Source of the DNA: an uncultured Cytophagaceae bacterium
GTDB taxonomy: Bacteria > Bacteroidota > Bacteroidia > Cytophagales > Spirosomataceae
Assembly: GCA_903837305.1 (NCBI GenBank)
Contig: CAILUB010000191.1
Coordinates: 1 to 12,010 of the forward strand
Length of the DNA stretch: 12,010 bases
Direction of reading: 5' to 3'
Made by a program: the position numbers and the translations under genes. Positions 1 to 6,248 of this stretch are shown piece by piece. The notes under the pieces were generated by a model. It was not told the DNA's origin, ran no database searches, and saw only the letters and a program-made list of their open reading frames with translations. Each line of letters opens with the position of its first letter. Within the stretch, counting starts at the first letter, position 1.

Positions 1-19
1 AACTTTGAAATAACACCCT

Positions 20-241
20 ATGGAAAAACTGAAATTTTTTGTTGAGAATCAGGCATTTGGCGTCTGTACTCGCTTAGGAGAGAAGTTAAATATTTCCACC
101 AGTAGCATTCGATTATACTTTATTTACACCTCGTTTATTACGATGGGTTCCCCGGTTATCATTTATTTGATTTTAGCTTTTTGGATGAATATCCGTCGCT
201 ATTTACGTCAAAGAAATAACCCAAGTGTCTGGGATATCTAA
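20..241 (+). CDS. PspC-domain small membrane protein
   Basis: A 73-residue protein that is almost entirely one PspC domain (about residues 8-60). It has the family pattern GVCTRLGEKLNI (14-25), a helix beginning SSIRLYFIY (28-36), and one hydrophobic membrane segment at about 36-56, followed by a short basic tail. PspC proteins of Gram-negative bacteria sit in the inner membrane; in enterobacteria PspC takes part in the phage-shock envelope-stress response. Here there is no pspA or pspB nearby, so the role is only inferred from the family. The start is the first ATG in frame and leaves a domain of normal length. Its TAA overlaps the TAG of the convergent glycosyltransferase by four bases, leaving no room for a terminator between them. 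The first seven bases of the window (AACTTTG) would complete a TAnnTTTG promoter box if the preceding base is T, but that base is not visible. Confidence 0.85.
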   Translation: MEKLKFFVENQAFGVCTRLGEKLNISTSSIRLYFIYTSFITMGSPVIIYLILAFWMNIRRYLRQRNNPSVWDI

Positions 242-1242
242 AATTTGATCTGATTGAATTTCTTTTTGCCTTGTAAGAAATATTCTTTCAAGATGTTACC
301 GTCAAAACTTCTCACCCAGCTTTTTTGCAAAGCTGGAGATAAATTCTGTTTGTCTTTAACAAAGAAGAGGTAGCTGTAGAATCCATAATGAGCTTTCAGG
401 ACAGCCATAAATGAACCAAATTTCCCCTCAGTCAAGAATTTAAGACCTGCGATTCCATCCAAGATCATTCGCATAAAAAGGGTAGAAAAACGCTGCGAAG
501 GTTCTAGATTTTTATATAATAAAATTAAGTTGTTGCGGAAGTTCAGGTAGGTTTTGAAGGGGTTCTCTTTGTTCAAGGTACCTCCACCCACGTGCATGAC
601 TTCGCTTTCAGCCACTGCTGCAATGGTATATCCGGCCCTTTGCATTCTCCAGCACAAGTCGATTTCTTCCATATGGGCAAATAGGTAGGGGTCTAAACCG
701 CCTACATTATGAAAAGCTTCGGAACGAACCATCAAACAAGCGCCTGTGGCCCAGTTGACGATGGAGGTTGCATACTGTCCTTCATTTTTTTCTAGAGTAT
801 CGAAAAGTCGCCCTCTACAGAATGGGTATCCATAGGAATCCCAAAATCCACCTGCTGCCCCAGCGTATTCAAAATAATCAGGTTTGTGATAATCTAATAG
901 AAAAGGTTGAGCTGCGGCGACCAGTGGATGCGCTTCGAAATAGGATACTAATGGGGATAACCAATTCTTTCGCGGAGCGATATCAGAATTCATTAAAACA
1001 AAATAGTCGGCATTTATTTGGCCTAATGCAAAATTATATCCTCCAGCATAGCCTAAATTTTCTGCCCAGGATAATACAGAAATGCTAGGAAAATCGGAGG
1101 CTAAAAACGCCAAAGAGTCGTCAGATGAGCCATTATCTGCCACGTAAATCGTTGCGTTCGGTGTGTTTTCTAGCACGATCGGTAGGAAGTCGGCTAAGAA
1201 TTTCCGACCATTGAAATTTAATATGACAACTGCGACAGACAT
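238..1242 (-). CDS. Glycosyltransferase family 2 (rhamnosyltransferase-like)
   Basis: A 334-residue GT-A fold glycosyltransferase of family 2, resembling the WbbL/rhamnosyltransferase subgroup that adds sugars to O-antigen or other envelope polysaccharides. It opens with the standard strand and loop SVAVVILNFNG (2-12), then ADNGSSDDS (35-43), the metal/nucleotide motif NSD (85-87), the acceptor-side EEIDLCWR (192-199) and a conserved His at 217 in VMHVGG. No membrane segment is evident, so it probably works at the inner face of the inner membrane. The open frame continues upstream to an ATG at 1359, but that would overlap the divergent permease start and put 39 unconserved residues before the fold. 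Met at 1242 starts the domain exactly and lies 4 nt after a TAnnTTTG box. The donor and acceptor sugars cannot be read from the sequence, and no other polysaccharide genes are adjacent. Confidence 0.9.
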   Translation of the reverse strand: MSVAVVILNFNGRKFLADFLPIVLENTPNATIYVADNGSSDDSLAFLASDFPSISVLSWAENLGYAGGYNFALGQINADYFVLMNSDIAPRKNWLSPLVSYFEAHPLVAAAQPFLLDYHKPDYFEYAGAAGGFWDSYGYPFCRGRLFDTLEKNEGQYATSIVNWATGACLMVRSEAFHNVGGLDPYLFAHMEEIDLCWRMQRAGYTIAAVAESEVMHVGGGTLNKENPFKTYLNFRNNLILLYKNLEPSQRFSTLFMRMILDGIAGLKFLTEGKFGSFMAVLKAHYGFYSYLFFVKDKQNLSPALQKSWVRSFDGNILKEYFLQGKKKFNQIKF

Positions 1243-1246
1243 GCCA

Positions 1247-1254
1247 CAAAGGTA
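1247..1254 (-). promoter_or_regulatory. Bacteroidota -7 box for the glycosyltransferase
   Basis: On the minus strand this reads TACCTTTG, a match to the Bacteroidota -7 consensus TAnnTTTG. Only 4 nt (TGGC) separate it from the ATG at 1242, so a transcript would start at or next to the start codon and be leaderless. No TTG (-33 element) is found at the usual distance. Confidence 0.5.
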
Positions 1255-1293
1255 ATCTAAATCAATCAAATTAGAATTTCTTTCAGAAAGATG

Positions 1294-1301
1294 TATTTTT
1301 G
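1294..1301 (+). promoter_or_regulatory. Bacteroidota -7 box for the permease
   Basis: Reads TATTTTTG, matching TAnnTTTG, 26 nt before the permease ATG at 1328. It lies back to back with the box of the divergent glycosyltransferase, 39 bp away. No clear -33 TTG is seen upstream, so this is a moderate call. Confidence 0.4.
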
Positions 1302-1327
1302 TCCCTTCAATAACAATCCAAAACCGT

Positions 1328-3043
1328 ATGTGGTCAAGTTTTTTTCGAAAGAAATCCATTGATAAAATAATTTCAGATCAATTAGAAATCGAGAGTCTAG
1401 AGGGGAATTCGATGGACCGAAACTTAGGGGTTCGCGATTTGACCTTTATGGGGGTAGCTGCTATCATTGGTGCCAGTATATTTTCAGCCATTGGACAAGC
1501 TTCAGCCAATGGTGGCCCTGCCGTATCGATGCTGTTTGTATTTACAGCGATGGCCTGTATGTTTACCGCCTTCTGCTATGCACGTTTTGCTGCCACAGTG
1601 CCTATTTCTGGTAGTGCTTATACCTATGCTTATACGAGTTTAGGGGAGATTGTTGCTTGGATTTTGGGCTGGAATTTACTGTTAGAATATGCCATTTCGA
1701 ACGTAGCTGTTGCGATTTCGTGGTCTAAATACTTCGTTGATCTATTAGAAGGTTTAGGTGTACATGTGCCGGAGTTTATGACGATGGATTATTTATCTGC
1801 CAAAAGAGCCTTCACCGAAGCCTCCTCTGCACTCGCTAGCGGCGAGAAATTTGAAACTTTATCTGTTAACCTACGTGAAGGCTATACTGCCTATCAGTCC
1901 GCTCCCCTTCTTTTTGGTTGGCATTTTGTTGCGAACATTCCAGCGCTTTTAATTACGGTGGCTATAACCTATTTGGTCTACATTGGTATAAAGGAGTCAA
2001 AAAACACGAACAACATTCTGGTAATTTTGAAGCTTTTAGTCATTGTGATCGTGGTAGGAGTGGGTGCTTTTTATGTGCAGGTAGAGAACTGGACGCCTTT
2101 TGCGCCTAATGGAATTTCGGGAGTTTTAAAGAGTGTAGCCGCTGTTTGTTTTGCTTATATCGGATTTGATTCGATTTCCACTACGGCAGAGGAGTGCAAG
2201 AATCCGCAGCGGGATATTCCCAAAGCCATGATGTATGCCTTGATCATCTGCACGGTACTTTATGTATTAGTTACCTTGGTTTTAACGGGTATTGTACCAT
2301 CTCAAAATTTAGCTGGAATTGAGGATCCTTTGGCCTTCATGTTTATGCAAGTCGGCTTACCCGGAGTAGCCGGAATCGTTGCAGCCAGTGCGGTAATCGC
2401 CTTAACATCAGCGCTTTTAGTTTATCAATTAGGTCAGCCACGTATCTGGATGACAATGTCCCGCGATGGTTTATTGCCAAAAGCCTTCTCTCGCATTCAC
2501 CCTAAATACCGCACTCCTTCTTTCTCCACTATTATGACAGGGGTTTTAGTAGGCGTTCCGGCCTTGTTTGCAAATCTAGAGGAGGTGATTAATTTAAGCT
2601 CTATTGGAACCTTATTCGCCTTTGTATTAGTCTGTGGCGGAGTATTAGTATTAGACCTCGATCCAGAAAATCAAAAGAAATCCAAATTTAAAATCCCATA
2701 CATCAACTCAAGTTATTACGTAGGCCTATCGCTGATCTTAGCCATTGGTTTAATGTCCAATTCTGGCGTAAATCTAGTTGAGTGGTTAGAAGGTTTGTAT
2801 TCAGGCGAAACGAAAGTGGATCACTTCATTATGTTTGGCTACTTTGTTATCTGGGCAGTCATGGCCTTCTTCAGCGTAACCAAGAAATTATCATTAATTC
2901 CTGTCTTGGGATTATTAGTTAACCTGTATTTAATGACCCAAATGGGCTCCACGAACTGGGAACGGTTTATGTACTGGTGCTTGGCGGGGGTGTTGATTTA
3001 TTTTGGGTATAGCTACAGGAAGTCGAAGTTGAATGTAAAGTAA
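1328..3043 (+). CDS. APC-superfamily amino acid permease
   Basis: A 571-residue inner-membrane transporter of the amino acid-polyamine-organocation superfamily, closest in pattern to the cationic amino acid transporter (CAT) group. Membrane helix 1 contains the unwound substrate-binding motif GASIF (48-52), preceded by RNLGVRDLTFMG (31-42). A later signature reads GFDSISTTAEECKNPQRDIP (279-298). At least twelve hydrophobic segments can be counted, with a soluble insertion at about 138-195. The start at 1328 is preferred over the internal Met at 1412 because the cytoplasmic stretch FFRKKSIDKI (5-14) resembles the N-terminus of this permease group. Substrate specificity cannot be read directly: amino acid uptake by proton-coupled transport is the family expectation. 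The last three codons and the stop lie inside the left arm of the palindromic element at 3035-3180. Confidence 0.92.
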   Translation: MWSSFFRKKSIDKIISDQLEIESLEGNSMDRNLGVRDLTFMGVAAIIGASIFSAIGQASANGGPAVSMLFVFTAMACMFTAFCYARFAATVPISGSAYTYAYTSLGEIVAWILGWNLLLEYAISNVAVAISWSKYFVDLLEGLGVHVPEFMTMDYLSAKRAFTEASSALASGEKFETLSVNLREGYTAYQSAPLLFGWHFVANIPALLITVAITYLVYIGIKESKNTNNILVILKLLVIVIVVGVGAFYVQVENWTPFAPNGISGVLKSVAAVCFAYIGFDSISTTAEECKNPQRDIPKAMMYALIICTVLYVLVTLVLTGIVPSQNLAGIEDPLAFMFMQVGLPGVAGIVAASAVIALTSALLVYQLGQPRIWMTMSRDGLLPKAFSRIHPKYRTPSFSTIMTGVLVGVPALFANLEEVINLSSIGTLFAFVLVCGGVLVLDLDPENQKKSKFKIPYINSSYYVGLSLILAIGLMSNSGVNLVEWLEGLYSGETKVDHFIMFGYFVIWAVMAFFSVTKKLSLIPVLGLLVNLYLMTQMGSTNWERFMYWCLAGVLIYFGYSYRKSKLNVK

Positions 3044-3180
3044 AGATAAGAGAGTATAGAGTAGAGATATGGATGGTTTTACTTCGGACTCTTTTCCTCA
3101 GGACTTAAACAAAAAAGGGAGTATTTGCTCCCTTTTTTGTTACCATATCTCTACTCTATACTCTATAATCTCTACTCTAG
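3035..3180. repeat. 146-bp palindromic (REP/MITE-like) element
   Basis: Outer arms at 3035-3072 and 3143-3180 are inverted copies of each other, matching at 33 of 38 positions; the inner 22 bases (3051-3072 and 3143-3164) match perfectly. The right arm also holds a tandem duplication of period 21: the 12-mer ATCTCTACTCTA occurs at 3147-3158 and again at 3168-3179. Inside lies a second, independent hairpin (3108-3141) that is a terminator. The 35 bases at 3073-3107 have no counterpart on the other side. The element exactly fills the space between two convergent genes: the permease stop TAA (3041-3043) is in the left arm and the metallopeptidase stop TAG (3177-3179) in the right arm. No transposase is present. 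Whether it is a dispersed repeat cannot be judged from one copy. Confidence 0.75.
3108..3141. terminator. Bidirectional intrinsic terminator
   Basis: A perfect 14-bp stem (3108-3121 pairing with 3128-3141) closes a 6-nt loop TATTTG. The stem core is GGGAG/CTCCC and its outer part is A6/T6, so both strands end in a run of six T. It serves the permease on the plus strand and the three-gene operon ending at 3177 on the minus strand. Confidence 0.85.
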
Positions 3181-3857
3181 TCATTTCTCCTTCCACCCAA
3201 CAAATTCAAATAATAAAGCAACTGCGCTAACATACCCAGCGCGGCAACGACATACGTCATCGCAGCCCACCAAAGTGCATCCTTCGACATCGCGTATTCT
3301 GTGGGTGTTACGATTCCTTTTTCTTTGATCCAATTCAGCGCTCTATTCGAAGCATCGAATTCGACAGGTAGAGTTACGAAGCTAAATAGGGTAGCCATAG
3401 CGAAAAGGGCAACCCCAATCGCTAATAAGGTGGTGCTTCCTGTTGAATACAAGACCATCATTCCGATCATTAATAGAATGGGCATAAATCCGTTTGCGAT
3501 ACTAAGCATAGGAACCATCGAGCTGCGGAACTGTAAGAACGAATAGGCTCTGGCATGTTGTACAGCGTGACCACATTCGTGCGCAGAAACAGCGGCGGCA
3601 GCAGCGTTACGGCCGTGGAATACATCATTACTTAAATTAACGGTTTTGTCTGCGGGATTGTAGTGGTCCGTTAATTGACCTTCTACAGAGATAACTCGAA
3701 CGTCTGTAATACCGTGATCGGCAAGCATTTGCTCGGCGATTTCGTAGCCAGATAGATTACTTTGTAATGGTGTTTGAGAATAGGTTTTGAATTTGGATTT
3801 TAGTCGCCAAGAGATAAGCATACCTGCGACTCCGAAAATGATGGCAATGAAATACAT
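3177..3857 (-). CDS. YugP-like membrane zinc metallopeptidase
   Basis: A 226-residue neutral zinc metallopeptidase of the YugP family (Pfam Zn_peptidase_2). The zinc-binding HExxH motif is HECGH at residues 93-97, and the likely third ligand region is PVEFDAS (164-170), a conserved block of this family. Hydrophobic segments at about 2-16, 118-138, 142-165 and 197-218 make it an integral inner-membrane protein. The length is usual for the family. Its substrate is not known, and membrane protein quality control is an inference. The gene follows the RfaE2 stop by only 4 nt and is the last gene of the minus-strand operon. Its stop codon TAG is provided by the right arm of the palindromic repeat, yet the C-terminal GGRRND looks normal for the family, so no truncation is suspected. 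Confidence 0.9.
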   Translation of the reverse strand: MYFIAIIFGVAGMLISWRLKSKFKTYSQTPLQSNLSGYEIAEQMLADHGITDVRVISVEGQLTDHYNPADKTVNLSNDVFHGRNAAAAAVSAHECGHAVQHARAYSFLQFRSSMVPMLSIANGFMPILLMIGMMVLYSTGSTTLLAIGVALFAMATLFSFVTLPVEFDASNRALNWIKEKGIVTPTEYAMSKDALWWAAMTYVVAALGMLAQLLYYLNLLGGRRND

Positions 3858-3861
3858 GGTT

Positions 3862-4347
3862 TTATTGTTTAAGTTTTTGAATGAGTTGTGTAGTTGAATA
3901 ATTGGGTACTAACGCGATGGTTTTTACTTCTCCGCCAGCTGCGATGACTTCTTGGGCCCCCACAATCGTCTCGATGGTATAATCATCACCCTTTACGAGA
4001 ACGTCTGGGCTGAGGTAATTTATGAGTTCTAAAGGCGTGGGCTCCCCGAAAACAATCACCAGGGAAACAAATCCTAAAGCCGCAATCAATCTTGCTCTAG
4101 CATATTCTGAATTCACCGGTCTTTCGACGCCCTTTTCTAGTGTACGAACGGAAGCATCCGAGTTAACTGCGACGATCATCTTTGTGCCAAATTCACTAGA
4201 TTTCTCCAAATAATCGACATGGCCTAAATGCAAAATATCGAAGCAGCCGTTTGTGAAAACGACTTTGTCTCCCTTCGTTTTCCATTGTTTACGAATCTCA
4301 ATTCCTTCCGCTAAGGTGACAATTTTATGTTCAGTTCTATTGGACAC
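3862..4347 (-). CDS. rfaE2: D-glycero-beta-D-manno-heptose 1-phosphate adenylyltransferase
   Basis: A 161-residue cytosolic nucleotidyltransferase corresponding to domain II of HldE/RfaE. It transfers AMP from ATP to heptose 1-phosphate, giving the ADP-heptose precursor used for the LPS inner core. The family motifs are all present: FTNGCFD (31-37), the nucleotide-binding HLGH (40-43), AVNSDASVR (60-68), VLVKGDDY (116-123) with TIETIVGA (124-131), and the C-terminal NYSTTQLI (149-156). The kinase domain I is not fused to it and not in this window, as expected for organisms with split genes. The start at 4347 overlaps the 3' end of the preceding membrane-protein gene by 11 nt, which suggests translational coupling. 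A related cytidylyltransferase activity (glycerol phosphate or ethanolamine phosphate) is less likely given the KGDDYTIETIVGA block. Confidence 0.9.
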   Translation of the reverse strand: MSNRTEHKIVTLAEGIEIRKQWKTKGDKVVFTNGCFDILHLGHVDYLEKSSEFGTKMIVAVNSDASVRTLEKGVERPVNSEYARARLIAALGFVSLVIVFGEPTPLELINYLSPDVLVKGDDYTIETIVGAQEVIAAGGEVKTIALVPNYSTTQLIQKLKQ

Positions 4348-5314
4348 GTGAGGTGATTTTGGGTAAAAACAAAGTTAAAATAAAACTTAATCCACCCAAT
4401 AACAAAAGGGTAATCATTTGAGTTCCGTGGAAAAAGGTAGCCAGCATAAATCCATCTTTGTAGCTCAAAGAATAGAAGACAAAGGCGGAGGCAACTAAAC
4501 TGTGGTAGGCCCCAATTCCTCCTTGTGTAGGGGTAGCCATTCCAAAAGTTCCCATGACTAAAACAGTTAATGCCGCGCTCATTCCCAGGTTTTCACTGAT
4601 AGGGAAGGCGAGAAATAGCGTGTACGTACTTAAGTAATAACACAACCAAATTCCGATGCTGTATCCGATGAATTTCCCCGGTTGAGCTAAGTGGCGAATA
4701 CTATTTATGCCGGCAACCCAACCTAGAAGCATCCTTCCTACTTTCGTACCTGCGCCCAAATTTTGGAGAAAATCCTTAAATTTCCATAAGAATCCTAAGC
4801 CAATCAGTCCGAGGATGGAAGCGGTGATAATTAACGTTCCAGAAGGTAATTGCATCGTAGGGAAGAGGCTTTTTTGCAAAGGTTCCCATTCGAATAAAAA
4901 AGTGATGCCTACTAGCACTAGAAGGCTAATTAAGTCCACAATTCTTTCGGTAATAACGGTTCCAAAAGATTCCTCAAAGGGTATATCGGCCGTCTTCTTC
5001 AAAGATCCGCAGCGGGAAACTTCGCCCAGACGAGGCACTAAAAAATTCGCAAAATAACCAATTAATACTGCTGAAAAGGTGCGTAAAGTACCCGGTTGAT
5101 GGTGCATTGCTTCCAATAATTGTTCCCAACGCAGCGCACGCAACAAATGAGAGAGTATGGCAATGATAATCGATACTGTGACCCAGTTATAGTCAGCTTG
5201 TTGAAAGGTGCTCAGGATGTCATTCCAATGCAATTGGCTTTTAGAAATGGCCCAATAAAGGAGGCCTGCAGCTAGTAAACTAGAAATAAGGTATTTTACT
5301 ATCGACTTTAGCAT
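4337..5314 (-). CDS. UPF0104/YbhN flippase-like membrane protein
   Basis: A 325-residue inner-membrane protein of the lysylphosphatidylglycerol synthase transmembrane-region family (LPG_synthase_TM, UPF0104/YbhN). Family landmarks are RALRWEQLL (59-67), FLVPRLGEVSR (91-101), TERIVDL (122-128) and the PTQGGIGAYH turn (262-271). I count about eight hydrophobic segments. There is no soluble aminoacyl-transfer domain, so it is not a full MprF; members with this architecture are usually annotated as flippase-like and are suspected of moving lipids or lipid-linked intermediates. It is the first gene of the operon with rfaE2 and the YugP-like peptidase, which suggests an envelope role, but that is inference. 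A one-mismatch -7 box (TTAATTTG on the minus strand, 5335-5342) lies 20 nt before the start, and AGGAA sits shortly before the ATG. Confidence 0.87.
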   Translation of the reverse strand: MLKSIVKYLISSLLAAGLLYWAISKSQLHWNDILSTFQQADYNWVTVSIIIAILSHLLRALRWEQLLEAMHHQPGTLRTFSAVLIGYFANFLVPRLGEVSRCGSLKKTADIPFEESFGTVITERIVDLISLLVLVGITFLFEWEPLQKSLFPTMQLPSGTLIITASILGLIGLGFLWKFKDFLQNLGAGTKVGRMLLGWVAGINSIRHLAQPGKFIGYSIGIWLCYYLSTYTLFLAFPISENLGMSAALTVLVMGTFGMATPTQGGIGAYHSLVASAFVFYSLSYKDGFMLATFFHGTQMITLLLLGGLSFILTLFLPKITSRVQ

Positions 5315-5388
5315 AAGGTTCCTGAATCAAAAGGCAAATTAAAGACCTTTCCTTGTATAATGATGGTGATAATCCGATTATTTTTTTG

Positions 5389-5396
5389 TACTTTTG
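5389..5396 (+). promoter_or_regulatory. Bacteroidota -7 box for the GT5-like/DUF4270 operon
   Basis: Reads TACTTTTG (TAnnTTTG), 42 nt before the ATG at 5439. The resulting short 5' leader contains a small GGGG (5408-5411)/CCCC (5419-5422) hairpin with a 7-nt loop, too weak to call a terminator or riboswitch. No -33 TTG is found at the usual spacing. Confidence 0.45.
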
Positions 5397-5438
5397 TAAT
5401 GTTTTTTGGGGTAATTTTCCCCTAGTAATCAATTTAGA

Positions 5439-6248
5439 ATGGCCAAATTACGTATTCTTTACGTTTCAAGTGAGGTAGATCCTTTTCAAAACACATCAAA
5501 AATTGCAGATTTCGTACGTGCTCTTCCTACTGCTATGCAGGAAAGAGGAATGGAAATCAGAATTTTAGTGCCTAGATTTGGTTCGATCAATGAACGTAAA
5601 AACCGATTGCACGAAGTGGTTCGTCTTTCAGGTATTACCATTCCAATGGGAGAGGAAGAAAAGCCTTTGACCATTAAAGTAGCTAGTATTCCAGCTGCGA
5701 AATTACAAGTCTACTTCATCGATAACGAGGATTATTACCAACGTAAATATGTATTAACTGATAAAGAAGGTGCATTTTACCCAGACAATCACGAGCGTGC
5801 TATTTTCTTCTGTAAAGGAGCATTAGAAACGGTGGTGAAATTAGGTTGGGCTCCAGATATTATTCACTGCAATGATTGGATGTCAAGTTTAGTGCCTTTG
5901 TATATTTCGACACATTACCAGAATCACCCGATCTACAAAGATTCGAAAACTATTTTCTCGCCACACAATTCTGCCTTTGATTTTACGTTTGAATCAGACG
6001 ATTTGATGGAAAAAGTAAAAATTGGTGATTTGGATGAAGCGCATTTAGGTAGCTTATCCGGTGGAAATTACGAAGCATTTATCAAGATAGGTGCGGAGTA
6101 CGCAGACAAAATAGTTTCTTTAGTAAATGCGGATAATAGCCGTATTCAATCGATTATTGATGAATATCAACATAAAACTTCTCAAAATATTGCCGACAAT
6201 GACCTCGATTTCTTCGAAAAAACGTACTTGGAAATGTCCGGCAATTAA
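5439..6248 (+). CDS. GT5-like N-domain protein ('glycogen/starch synthase', probably non-catalytic)
   Basis: A 269-residue protein corresponding only to the N-terminal Rossmann domain of GT5 glycogen/starch synthases. Recognisable blocks are LYVSSEVDPF (7-16), LPTAMQERGMEIRILVPRFG (29-48), WAPDIIHCNDWMSSLVP (137-153) and TIFSPHNSAFDF (171-182). Genuine GlgA proteins are about 480 residues and bind ADP-glucose through a KTGGL loop after the first strand. Here that position reads NTSKI (18-22), and the whole C-terminal domain with the nucleotide-sugar site is absent. The frame is intact and codon use resembles the neighbours, so this is a defined short form rather than a fresh pseudogene. As I recall, similar short proteins are conserved across Bacteroidota and annotated as glycogen synthase. 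I infer it is not an active synthase and may bind a glycan or partner. It is first in an operon with the DUF4270 lipoprotein, whose start lies inside its 3' end. Confidence 0.8.
   Translation: MAKLRILYVSSEVDPFQNTSKIADFVRALPTAMQERGMEIRILVPRFGSINERKNRLHEVVRLSGITIPMGEEEKPLTIKVASIPAAKLQVYFIDNEDYYQRKYVLTDKEGAFYPDNHERAIFFCKGALETVVKLGWAPDIIHCNDWMSSLVPLYISTHYQNHPIYKDSKTIFSPHNSAFDFTFESDDLMEKVKIGDLDEAHLGSLSGGNYEAFIKIGAEYADKIVSLVNADNSRIQSIIDEYQHKTSQNIADNDLDFFEKTYLEMSGN

Noticed and set aside
768..1088. 106-codon plus-strand frame antisense to the glycosyltransferase
   Set aside because: It is a shadow of a gene with clear catalytic motifs; it has no promoter box and no family resemblance.
1279..1291. 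Small palindrome TCTTTCAGAAAGA between the divergent glycosyltransferase and permease genes, as a possible operator
   Set aside because: Only six base pairs per half in AT-rich DNA, a single copy in the window and no regulator gene nearby; too weak to annotate.
1243..1359. Upstream extension of the glycosyltransferase frame to an ATG at 1359 (39 extra residues)
   Set aside because: It would overlap the start of the divergent permease, precede the conserved first strand with unrelated residues, and bypass the promoter box next to the ATG at 1242.
3125..3328. Open frame of 67 codons on the plus strand across the right arm of the palindrome
   Set aside because: It runs through the terminator and antisense to the metallopeptidase 3' end, with low-complexity composition and no recognisable domain.
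5403..5424. GGGG/CCCC hairpin in the leader of the GT5-like operon as a terminator or attenuator
   Set aside because: Four base pairs with a 7-nt loop and no following T-run; not stable enough to support a regulatory call.
6127..6198. Earlier ATG of the DUF4270 frame at 6127
   Set aside because: It adds 24 residues before the basic region of the signal peptide, making it abnormally long; the ATG at 6199 gives a normal lipoprotein signal.
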